Part shown: piece by piece, positions 23,272 to 35,095 of the stretch
Position numbering within the stretch: position 1 is the first letter of the stretch
Layout: each line of letters opens with the position of its first letter
Assembly: GCA_964035795.1 (NCBI GenBank)
Contig: OZ038323.1
Span: 5,387,561-5,451,560 of the forward strand
Direction: 5' to 3'
Length of the DNA: 64,000 nt
Source: Pterobdella sp. o SKG-2022
Taxonomy: Eukaryota > Annelida > Clitellata > Hirudinida > Piscicolidae
Translations under genes and position numbers: made by a program
Notes under the pieces: model-generated
What the model was told of the DNA's origin: nothing
Databases searched by the model: none
Seen by the model: the letters and a program-made list of their open reading frames with translations, nothing else

Positions 23272-24726
23272 ATGATTTTAAAAGCTGTGTTGACAATTGT
23301 GATTTTAAAAGTGTTTTTCACTCATAACACTCCTATCAATATTACAACTTTAGCAAGATGCAACAGTTCAAAGTTAATAATCTCTAATTCATCCACGCTA
23401 GAAACGGGAGAGAAAGGAAACAAAAACGAGCTTGTGAACAAATGCAACAATACATCGGATCGAGATGACGATCTCATTTCGAGCTACAAAAACGCCATAA
23501 CACAAGACATCCTCAACAGGTTAGGAATGGATGGGATTCCTCGTGTAGATAAGGACAATTTGAGTGAAGAAGAGCAAAAAAGAATTTTAGAGATGTACCA
23601 AAGAAGTGTTAAAGAAGGCCAAAAAACTACTTCAAATGGTATACTCTTCAATCAAAATCCCCATTCAGTGTCCATTTTCAATAGCTTCATTGATAACGGT
23701 AGGCATTTTCGTTGGATTAGATCATTCAAATCTGATGTATTTTTCACTAATTATAAAATTTAAAACATTATAAAAATTTATTTTAAGTTTCATTTTCTAG
23801 GCACCAGACCTTTAAACCTGCAAGAACTTTTCTCAACTCCTCCTCCCACCAACCTCATACGTATATATTTTCCAGTGAATTTCCAAAGCATGAGTGGGGT
23901 TCTTGACGCCATAGTCATCAAATCAGCCACATTGAAGTTGTACAAGGCTCATGTAGAAGCCACTCTGGTCGAGTCGTCAGACCTCATCGACAAATCGGTC
24001 TTGCTTCATGTAAATATCATCACTTTTGACAACGCCACTCAACAGTTTTCAAATAGAAATATCGTATCTCGAAGAGTTTCTTTGGAAAGTGAAGGGTGGG
24101 AGGATTTTGATGTAGCAAAAGCATTGATGGCATGGAGTGAGCACCCTGAAGAGATGTATGGATTCGAAGTGGTGTGTGATGAAAGATATTCGATAAACAG
24201 GGTGGTTGGCTTCGTAGTGTGGCAAGGGGAGTCATTGATGACATGGGGAGCCAACAACGATGCTTCCTCTCTTCTCCCTGTACTCGACGTCATCTCGCAA
24301 GATCTCAGTCATGAAACCCGCTCTAAAAGATCCGTGGGAGAGCTTGATTTGGAAAGTCTCGTTCAAGTCAAAAACAGCATGACCACTGGCCCAGAAAACT
24401 GTCAGATTGGCGACAATGAGAAGCGTTGTTGTAGGTTTCCTCTGTATATTTCCTTTGCAGACATTGGCTGGGACCGGTGGATCATCACTCCAGATGGAGT
24501 TCAAGCCTACTTCTGTCGAGGCCACTGCCCAGAAAACTACAAACCTGCCAACGAATATGCCACGATGTTGTCAACATTCTCAAACAAACAAAACAATCAT
24601 TCTTTGGAACTTAAATGTGTCGCTTCAGAGTTTTTACCCTTGAACATCGCATACTACGACGAGGAGGAGAAGACAGTGATAAGTATCCTGGAAAACATGG
24701 TGCCCCAAAGGTGCCACTGTATCTGA
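23272..24726 (+). CDS. TGF-beta-superfamily ligand (activin/TGF-beta-type cysteine knot)
   Basis: A secreted growth factor precursor made of two exons, 23272-23698 and 23801-24726, joined in phase (450 aa). A hydrophobic N-terminus (MILKAVLTIVILKVFF) serves as signal peptide. The prodomain contains a typical amphipathic region and GWEDFDVAKALMAW. A furin-type site RSKR ends near residue 319, leaving a mature domain of about 131 aa. Cystine-knot blocks: RCCRFPLYISFADIGWDRW, IITPDGVQAYFCRGHCPENY, and the terminal QRCHCI. An extra N-terminal Cys and the RCC motif put it in the TGF-beta/activin/myostatin-like half of the family, not with the BMPs. Eight, not nine, cysteines are seen: the usual CC before the last third is KC, so the inter-subunit cysteine is absent. 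The orthologue is unresolved; Maverick-like is possible. I chose ATG 23272; the frame extends upstream only through non-ATG codons. Confidence 0.92.
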
Positions 24727-25191
24727 AGTGCCTGATGTGGACAGCTTTGATGCAATTTCATGACGGTTTCATATTGTTTCACGGTAGAAAAATGCCCTAC
24801 TTTTTTACATTTAAACTTGTACAAACTTTATATTTTTCATTTAGTTTTAGTGTTGATTCAAGCAACATGATGTTTTGAGTTTTTTGGGCTTATTCACGAA
24901 TTGAGTATGAAAAAACAGCGAAAATAGAAAATGAAAAACAGAGGTTATTTTGGCTTTGATCGTGTGGAAACATTATCCATTTGTATGAAACTATGGCATA
25001 TTATCCTCTTTCAATTATGAGTGCTTTAGAAATGTTATACATATCTTTCGTTTAAAAATACCTTTGTAATCTTCAAAATACATTAATATAGAGAATTTTT
25101 TAGATAACCGACTATTTTACAAAAGCAACTATAAATAGCCCCCGTGGGCGTTCTCAAGTCTGCCGCAAATATAGTATTTGTTACGTCATTC

Positions 25192-25197
25192 AATAAA
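25192..25197 (+). terminator. Polyadenylation signal, probably of the TGF-beta-family gene
   Basis: AATAAA about 470 bases after the stop codon. It is the first canonical signal on this strand in the 24727-25621 gap, which otherwise holds no exon. Confidence 0.5.
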
Positions 25198-25621
25198 CTT
25201 TAAAGCTTTGAGAAAATCGGCAAGTTTTATTGTTGCTTAAAATTATAAGCCATGGTTTCGTTTGTAGTGTTTTTCTATAAACTGGTGTTGATTACGTTAA
25301 ATACTCGAGAATTTATTGTATTTGTTGGCTTTTTTTAGGTGTAGTTGTAATTGTATTTATGGCTAGTGTAATCTCAAACCATGTTATATAATCGGTATTC
25401 GAAATTTAATCGCTAACGAGTTTTAAAGCAAAACTATGAAAAATAATGTAATATTTGCATAAGTATACAGAAAAATTTAGGATAATAAAAATTTCATTGA
25501 GAATCTTTTAATGAAAATCAAAGAAATAAAAAATTGTTTAATATAAAAGACTTCGTGAAAAAGAAAAGAAATTGAAAAAAAACATTTAGAAATGCATATA
25601 CAGTTCTTGTGATGGCAGTCT

Positions 25622-26465
25622 TCATACCACAGTACTCTGCACAATTTTATTAGATTCACATTTAGGTAAAAATTAATAGCAAAAATAATTATTCTTATTA
25701 TTAAAATTTTTATAGCGCGTGGTTTAAAAAAACTAGCTTCAAAAGAGGTAAATAATCAATTATAGATTACATATTAACTAAAAATCATTAATAACAGTTT
25801 TAAGGTTATAAATGTAGCCCCAAAAGCATATTGAAACAAAATGCATTAAACATACATCATCTCCGCTTTCCCTCTCCTCAATCATGTCTGTATCAATGTC
25901 CTCATCATTATCACTTTCACTCACTTCTTCCCCCTCCTCCTCCTCCATGTACTCCCCAGGACCCTGGTGAAATTTGTAATGATTAAACACTGTGCAAAGT
26001 TGTATGCTAGTCTAATGGACGATAATAATTATAGTTATTATAGCCAGTTTTAAATGAACAATTGAAATTTTTTATGTATTTATGAGTTTTGATAGATGCA
26101 TTTAAAAACAGATGATGGAGCATTTTTTAGTTTTTATGAAATACAGAGAAAACTAATTATACTGGTGGAGTCTTTCCAAGGGGGTTCACAGTGTTGAACC
26201 TGTTCAACAGGAGCTTAATCTGTGCAAAAAAAATAATATATCAAAGTATATAATATAAAGGAATTTAGAAACAAATTAACAATAAAAAATGATTCGTCAA
26301 TAATTCTTAAAATGTATAGTCAAACTAGCTGGATGAAGCAACCTTTTCTTTGTGCTTCTCCTCAAACTTGGTGATCTCTGCATCATCATCACAAGGAGTA
26401 TCCACCTCGAACCACAATGGATCAATCAATGAGGGGAGGAAGCATGGAAATGTTGTGTCAGTCAT
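25622..26465 (-). CDS. ANAPC15: Anaphase-promoting complex subunit 15
   Basis: APC15 is a small APC/C subunit that promotes turnover of the mitotic checkpoint complex. Exons: 26465-26343, 26219-26163, 25963-25856 and probably 25636-25622 (a four-codon last exon ending STVV). All introns are phase 0. About 100 aa against 121 in human. The N-terminus MTDTTFPCFLPSLIDPLWFE followed by VDTPCDDDAEI matches the family's conserved LFPSLxPxxxxxLWFxxDxPC pattern. A helix (KFEEKHKEK) and NPLGKTPP correspond to the human LVPIGKP segment, followed by an acidic tail (EEEEGEEVSESDNDEDIDTD). The last tiny exon is the least certain part; the acidic exon might instead read into 25855 and end soon after. Confidence 0.88.
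25692..25745 (-). mobile_element. LINE 3'-end scrap (CR1-like)
   Basis: On the minus strand, ACGCGCTATAAAAATTTTAA followed by ATT-type repeats matches the last 40 bases and tail of the LINE ending at 55128. It is a very short 5'-truncated insertion within ANAPC15 intron 3. Confidence 0.6.
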
Positions 26466-27733
26466 CGATGGATATTCTATTTAGCCTTATGGCGCAGTAT
26501 GTATGAATTTTTGAATATTTTAAGTGCTAAGATTAAAAATAACTTTATTGAATTTTTCTATCTATTGAAATAAACTATGTAATGGCTTATAAAATTCTAA
26601 CTAAGAGGTATAAAATTGAGAATTTACGTAATTTACAAACACTTACAAATTTTTATTAATATTACAAACGCAACTATAAAAATCTCTTTGAAAAACTTTC
26701 AAAAAATTCTTATCAATTTAAAAAACTCGAAAAAACTTTTTGAAAATTCACATTAATTTTAAAAGTTAATTTACATACTTTTAAATATAAATTTCTTATC
26801 TTTAAATGAAACAATAACATAAATGAATAATTTTTCCTAAATTTCATTTTCAAAATTAGTAACTAAACTCACTAGAATGACACAATTGGGAAATTTAATT
26901 GCTTGCATTGGTAAAAAACTCGAAAAATGGGCATCAACTAAGCGTGCTAACGTTCAGGCCTGCTATTCAGCAAAGCTGCCACCTTTTCAGTTTAGAAATC
27001 TTAACAGCCCTCCGCTGTCCTCTAATAACCCTTCAGAGTTTTTTATGTAATCTTTTAAAAATAATTATTTCCCGGAAGAACCCCATTTAAATTATTTCAT
27101 CAGTTTGCTCTTCTCAGGCTAGATTCTTAGAGCAAGTTTTTCATCAGCAAAGAAATCATCTTTAGAATAACTTTAACAGTCTGATAACAAAGATATGATC
27201 TAAACCTACACGGAGAAGCATGGGGATGAAGAAATGCAAAAGTGTCTTTTTATAATACACAAATTTTTATAATTACTATTTTATTTTTCACACACAACAA
27301 TTATCGAATGAAAAAATCGAACATTTAAAACAAAACTCTCAGCTTTCTTTCAAAGTCTAGATACAATTATAGCACCTTACAAGCTATGTAGCTTCTGATA
27401 GTAGCTTTAAACATAAATGATGAAATATATTCCCGCAAAAAACGGTTTGTTAAACAAAATATTCATTAAAGTCTGCATCAGAATTAAGATTTTTTACACA
27501 AATCATTAAAAGCATCAGCTAAAAACAAGATTTCTTGACTAGTTGTTGTAAGGTTGTATTGTTGTCACGACCAAAGCACACTGTAGAAAATTAGTTATTT
27601 TTGCAACAAATTTTAGAACCAACTATGTTAGAAATAATGTTTTTCCACTTCACTTTACGTCCTAAACATTAAAACTCGTCAAACTTCAAAACTAACCCAT
27701 AATTTCAACACAAAATCAAATCTGAATAAAAAT
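26466..27733. other. Intergenic region RET 3' end / ANAPC15 5' end
   Basis: About 1.3 kb. It holds a 57-codon plus-strand frame at 26877-27050 (MTQLGNLIACIGKKLEKW...), with no recognised family and no clear promoter. On the minus strand the same DNA could encode short RET tail exons, for example YIKNSEGLLEDSGGLLRFLN near 27050-26985, but the splice phase from the last supported RET exon does not fit. Confidence 0.3.
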
Positions 27734-30700
27734 TCACTTCTGTGTGTGCATCATCTTTTTGAGAAGGTGCTCAAGTTGTTTAAATGAGGGTCTTAACTTG
27801 CACTTCTCTTGCCAGCAAGCCTGCATTAGGTCGTACCTGAGCCGGTCATAATGCGTGTTATTCAAGCGAATATCCATTATCCAATATCCATTCTATGTTG
27901 TTATATATATTTCGATGCTTAAATGATGAAAGAATATATAACGATATCAAATAGCTTAGTATTTTTTAAGAATTTTATAACCGCTGTTTTTGTTTTTAAA
28001 ATTTAATAAGGCAAGTTCTTAAGCTACATTCAAAGATAGAGTAAACCTCGATGGCAACATTCACTATCCAACATATTTTTTTGAAATTTAACTTTTAAAA
28101 CCATTCAAACTATAATTAAACTATAAACAAATTTTCACATTTGTTGGGAGCAGAAAGCAGGCTTGGGCAAGCGGTATCCAGTCTGTAACAGTTGCAGGAG
28201 ATTTTCCCCCTGCACACCAATGTATGGGTTGGCTCCTTTGTGATGTAGTTTAACATTGTTCGTTAGTTTAAACTTCATAATTTACGAAAAACTTCAAGTT
28301 ATTTTAAAACACTTTGGAAATATTTTCTCCTGTTGAATAATTCCTTGAAGGCTTAAAAAATGTGAAATTAAATTGAGGCTATAAAATTGTTGGTGAAAAC
28401 CAGCATACCAAAGGAAAAGATTTCCCACAGAACCACGCCAAACGACCAACTGTCACGGTCGAAATTTTTAGTCACTTATAACCAGAAATATTAGTTATTT
28501 ATTAAAATCCTTCGTAAAATATATTATAGTATTAAACACACATAATAGCCACCATACTACATATATCTTTCACATAGATAATACAGGTACACAGATATAA
28601 AAAACACACACAAATAATTTACATGAGTGTCCATATACTATACATTATTAATAAACATAAACCGTATAAAAAAATAATGTATATTTATAATATACAGCAC
28701 AAAGCTCCTTACACATCACTCATTGGAGTATAAACTTGGTGAAAGAGACTCTCAGGTGCCATCCACTTCACGGGTAAAGGACCCTAGAAGATGTAATATA
28801 ACGCAGTTTAATGTTATGTTTCTATTTATAATTCAGCTTCAGCTAGAGTTCTCATATATATTTATGGTGATGTTGGTAACCTTAGTTGTTTTAAGATAGG
28901 CGTCCTTCTCATAGACATCTCTGCTTAGCCCGAAGTCAGAAATCTTAACTATGCCTTCTTCAGCTAGAAGGACGTTTCTAAGAAACTCACATTTAAATAT
29001 GAAAGTTTTTCTTGATAAAAATGTAAATTAATAAAAATAATTGAAATTTTGTATTATATTAAATAAAGAATTCAATAAATTTCAAAATAAAACAGAAGAT
29101 CCCATATATAAAAGACTACATCGTGTAAGCTCTACTCCTGAAGGGTTCATACATTAAAAAACCCTTGTATCATTCCTATTACATTCATTACTGGGTGAAT
29201 GTAATATATATAGAAGTACTACACACAGATAAAACAATATGAAAACAAAAAAATTTTTTTTGCGGTACCTTGCTGCCAGATCCCTGTGCACTATATGCAT
29301 ACCGCTCAAGTAGTCCATTCCCTTGGCAATCTGCCAACAATATGACGTCATGTCTGTCCAGAAGGTTGTAGAGTTCTGTCTCTTTATAATCTTTTCGTTT
29401 TCATAGTTTTCGTCAGTTTTTTTAAATGGGATTTTTGTTGAGAGGTTTTTTCCATAGTTATCTTTGCACTGTTCCAAATATTTTTGTTCGTTAGGCAATT
29501 GTTCATCGGTTTCTTTATGCTGAAATGCCGGGCAGGATTCAGTTTTCTTTATACAAGTTTCTGCTACCAAATTCTGTCCTCTATCGTATATCTCACTCTT
29601 TATTTTATTGATTATTTTGACTTTAGATTTTTCATTTTCAACCTGCCTACCTTGTTTCTGGGTTTCAAAGTTGAAGCCATTATTGTGTTGGACTTCATCA
29701 AAGAGGGTGTTCAACTTGGGCTTGGGAGTTAAGGGAAGGGAATTGTAGATGTTTTCATGCTTTTTTAGTGCTTCCAAATGAATTTTCAAGGCAAGCTTTT
29801 GTTCAACAGCCTCAAAAAACTCATTTTCTAAGTTGTTCACAACTGGTTCTTGGTGTTTTTCTTCAGTTGAATTACCCAAGGAGTCTCTTGAGCTTGTCGA
29901 CATTAAACTTTCCTCTATGATTTTTTGCCATTTTTTTCTGTATTTTTTCAAATGTTCTTTCAAAGATCCATATTTGCAAAACTCTACAATCAGGTAGAAT
30001 GGGTCTGTATAGAATTCAATACTTAATGTATATTAATTTGATTCTAACAACAAGATCGCTGAAACATCAGAATGTTGCCAATAATGCCATATTTAGACTA
30101 TTTGGTAAATATAAATTAAGACGTTTTACATTGTTTCCTAAAAACAATAAAAGTCATAGAAAAGCTTCCAAAATGCATGGAATCTTTAAATATAATCAGA
30201 TACAAACATATTATATTATTTAACACACAAAATAGGCACAATATTAAACAGATGTAATTTACATAGATAATACAGATATAAATATAAAACCAATAAACAC
30301 CACAAAGGTCTCAACTTGGCTTGGTGCAGACTCCTACGAGAGCCACAATGTTGGGATGGTGCACCTGTTGCAGCAAGTTGAACTCTGAGACTAGGTCCCT
30401 GTATTCACTGGCAGATGCACAGTCTTAAATGCAGTGGGAAGGTTCAGTAGTTAATGTGTGAGTCAGTTGGCTGTTCGGTGTTTGTTACAAACACAAAATA
30501 ACGTATTAAGCAAAAAACATATTTATATTGTTTTTTTCATTATAATAATTTTAAAAAAATAAATTTTGTGATGAAAATAATTCTTTAAAAGTGATAATTT
30601 TATATTCAAAAAATCTTAATATCAAACTTTTGAGCATTTTGACTGCCACACTCTTCGTCACGATGCTTCCATCAGCTTGTGGTGTCTTCAACGTTGCCAT

Positions 30701-33700
30701 TACCACCTTCCCAAACGCCCCCTCCCCTATCAACCATTGCAGTTCTAAACAGCTTCTGTCAATCTCCCATTTTTGAAACTTTTGGTGGGTTTAATAATTG
30801 TTTGACTAAGATTGTTTGAGTTTATATTATGTTATAGAAGACACGCTAACAACGTTTGTTTTATTACCAAAGCTCAGAGTCTGAGGATGGCTCAATAAAG
30901 ATTGATAAAAATGGTTAAACAATAATACAAATTTGAATTTTTGCGTTTTTTTACGATTTAATTCAACTTCATTGTTTTATGCTTCTTTTGTGGTTTACTG
31001 AAAAGTTTTAAAAAATTTTTAATTTCAAAGTACCAACGTCGATATCATGGGAGAAATAGATTTTGTTCCAAATGTGTGTTGGTAGTTTGCTGAGAAGAGT
31101 GTCATGTGGGCCCAGTCTGTTGTTTTCCATGAAACTGTCTGCAAAACTAACGTTGAAATAACTTTAACAAGTAGTATTTATTTGTTAACAGTTAGTACAG
31201 ATAAAAAAAGTAGGTGTTTAATGAGTTTTATTCATTTATGAAAAAAGAAATCACTTCGATATCCTTTTATGGTCTTGTTGATCTTTTAATTCTTTCATTT
31301 GTTTTCTCTTTTTCATTATCAAGTCTGAGAGGCACACAATCGCCACAGCACCTATGACTACCGCAAAAGACAAAATAGCTTGACAAAATTTTCCACAAGT
31401 TTCTCTGAAACCATTCTTTTGTGATTCAAAAGTTTTTATCCCTAGAGGCTCGAGCTCGCCATCCTTCTCATGTTCCTTTTCCAAGTATTTCATGTAAGAA
31501 TCAAACAAGTCTTGTTCACTTTGAAGAGAACATTCACATTCCAGCTGGCGACACCAACATCTTTTGGCTGCGGGAGCTGAAATACCCATGTTAGGAACGA
31601 TCCTGGTATCCAAAAATCCCATCCCTTTCACTTTGTTCACTAAAATATTTATGATGATTTTTTAAAAAACTCTTTTTTTTTTTTTAGAATATAGAGTTTA
31701 TTTGTTTAATATTTTGTGATATTCTGATATTGTTTTCATTTTTAATACATAGAAAAAGTAGTATATCGAATATTAATGCAATTTTTGAACAAGCATAAAA
31801 ACAATATACAAATGATACATTGGTGAAGATGAAAATTGAGATATAGTAAAAAAACTCTTAAAACTAACATTATGTTATTTATTCATAAAAAAAAGTGCAG
31901 AACTCTTATTAAAATTAATAAAAATTCATAAAAATGTGGAAGACCCTTACTAACCAGTGCAATCTTGTGGACACAGCATAATAACCATTCTTTCCAATTC
32001 ATCACAGAAGCCATCAGGACATAACTCCGCAGAGTAGGTGCATGTGCTGTAGTCAGGTCTCCTACCCACCTCTCTTTTTTGTCGCAGTTCTTTTTGTGAA
32101 AACTGAAAAAATATGTTGGATAAATAATTGAAAAAAACTTGGAAAACAGTGATGATGAACAAACATTTAAAGTTGAATTTTCTTCACTTGTGTTGTTCAT
32201 TGAATCTTCTCTAAGCTCATCGTCATTATTTCTTCCATGTACCCACTCACAACGACCATTGACCGACCCCACACCCACACTACTCACACACATACTCTCT
32301 GTGAAACTCTCCGCACAGCTCTTCTCTATATCTTTGACAGGTTCTTGAACGTTTCATGTTTAGTTTTAATAATATAAACTAAAAAAGTTTTAACGAATAA
32401 TTTGAAAATTCCCGAAAAAAAGTTTATGAGTTTAAGTTATTTTTTTATCTATGATAACTACAATCAAATAGATGAAGTAAAATAGTCTGAAGCTAAAAGT
32501 ATTTATAAAATGACACGAAGCTTTTCGTAAGGCTAGCTTACATTATCAAGTTGATCACTTGATAATGCAAGCTAGCCTTACGAAAAGCTTTATGTCATTT
32601 TATAAATATAGTGTGTTTGTTGTCCTTACTTTTACAATAAAATAGCTGATGAAATTCAAAATTTTTTAAATATCTAATTAATTAGAAATTCACAAACCAT
32701 CCTGAAAAGAATCATTTTGTGTTTTTGCTATTTCGAAACGCAGTTTGAAAGTTAAAACTGTGCTTGAGTTCTGTAGCATATTAAAGTCAAACGAGGCATT
32801 CTCCACACCAACCATCCACGTGTTGTTCTTCATGTATACAATCCCTTCTCCAGGAGTTATTTCAAAATTTCCTCCCACATCGTTACACACAAACTCATGG
32901 TTTTTTGAGTTAAATTCAACATGAAAAGTTTCTGATTGATTCAGTTCGATATATTTTATAAAAGATGGAGAGTTGGATTGATTTCTTTCTATGCTGCAGT
33001 TTTTCATAAAAAGTTCATACTTTTCATTGACTTTGGTTTTTTGTGGACTTACTTTAAAAATCTTAAAATTTTTGAAGCTAACGATTATTCATTTCAATAT
33101 AGTTTCAAAGATCTACACATACTCTGCTGAAAGGAGCGGTGTTGGATGAGATCATCATGAGTTTTTTTTCTGTTTGGTTCAAGGGTAGCATTTGCTTCCT
33201 ATACATGAGATTCATGGTGATGTTGTAGAATACCTATAAAACATTTATACTTGAATTCATAATTCAATTATATTTATTCATATTCAATTAGTGTGATAAA
33301 TAGTGGTAAATATTTGTCCATAGTACGTTAATGTAATAGGAAGGTTTCTCACTGATTTAAAAGCATGGCTGTTATATGGAAAGAAGACGTAAGATAGATC
33401 GGTAAAAGTGACCAAAAGATTTAGTTTATCTTTTGTTGTTTCGGGTATAATCCAATTTCGCTCGGCTCTAATATCTGAAATAAAAATGTAAGATGAATTC
33501 ATAAAAGCAGTTTACCAACATTTGATTTCCAACAAACGTTGTTTGTGTATTTACAACAAACTTACGCCAATAATTCTACTTAAGCTACAAAACACTATGC
33601 TTTTAGAAACACTAAGAACCAACCGACACATCTAAGGCCGTCTAGGACTACTAAGTAGTTGAGATGGCCTTTGAACAAATCTTCTGGCACATCCCCTGAG

Positions 33701-35061
33701 ATAGTGACGTTGTATGCGTTACATGTGGGCACATCTCGGTCGACAAACGATAAACATCTTTTCATTAACTGCTTCTGATAGTGTGTTGGTGTTTTATATT
33801 GATTAGGTTTTTATTACTGAGTATAGGGAGTAAGTTTATTGAAATCTTCACGGCCAACATTCATTATCCTCAATAATTTTGATAGAGTAAGTTAGTTTTA
33901 CAAAAGGTTTAGTGGAATTTTTTATTAAATCATAGTAATTTTTTCAATAAATTTAATTTATGGTTAATTAAACCAATCTTTTTTCATTCGATTAAATTCT
34001 ACTGAATGTGTTCAAAATTATATTAGGGTCATTTCTTTTATTAAAAGGTCGTTTATACGATGCTAGAATAACCTATGGATTTTTAGTGAATTAAACTTAC
34101 TATAAATGTTCAAAGAAAAGTTCAAATAAATCAACATTACTAATGAAATTCAATTGACATACTTTGTTGATCTGGCTGTTCATCAGTTTTAGAGTCAGAT
34201 GCATTGATTGAACGCCTTCACTCACCCCTCTCACCTTTATTCTGGGTCCTGAATACAAAAATTCAATGTATTACTGAACGACACATAACTGAGAGTACAT
34301 CCGTTAAAATTAACAAATGCAACTAATTTATCTTTTCATAACTGCTAACTTCACTGTTATGGCAACCGACGAAGGTAGAAGTAGAATTTATATACCCATA
34401 AAAAGATAGAATCATACCTTCATCGTCAACGTTCAATACAGTTAGTAATGCTGTACATTTCAATGGTAAGGTATCGTTCAAAACTTCAAAAGATGTTGTC
34501 TGGGGATAAACCAATGAGGAATCATTAGTTATGCATGCAACTGTTATGAGGATGTGTTGATCTTTTTCGAAATCCAAGTGCTGCCTCAAAGTCAGTCTAC
34601 CTTGTGATAATTCAAAGTTCTTTGTGTAGTCGATGTTACTTGTTCGCCCTGCAGTTCGTTTTAGAAAGGGATTAGTTTGATATCAAACACTAATTTTGTT
34701 GACTACTAAGAACTTGATAAAAATTTTCAAAATCTTAAGAATCTGTACAGAGAAAAAATACTATAAAATGAGTTTGAAACCTTTAGCTACAAAAGTACAT
34801 TGGAACGAGGAGGGGTAGGATATGAAAGAACAAAGCTTCCCCAAATAAACATCTCCAACATTCTCTGAAACTTGAAACTCTTGATCAACATCATCTTGAC
34901 CACAGTTATGTTGACATGTTCCACTTATCTTTCCCGCGGTGTTTAGTTTGGTTTGTTGTGTGGAATAGTTCATAAGAAAGACCTCAAAAGTGCCATATGC
35001 TTTTAAATCTGATGTCTCGACGTTCGAACAGGCTATCTTCAGTTTCAACTTGTCATAGGCT

Positions 35062-35095
<34 letters not shown>

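Noticed and set aside
30880..30900. A 13-base micro-exon in RET (ACTCTGAGCTTTG between AG and GTAATA)
   Set aside because: Including it breaks the phase into the kinase exon, whereas joining GAC at 31038 directly to 30778 is in frame.
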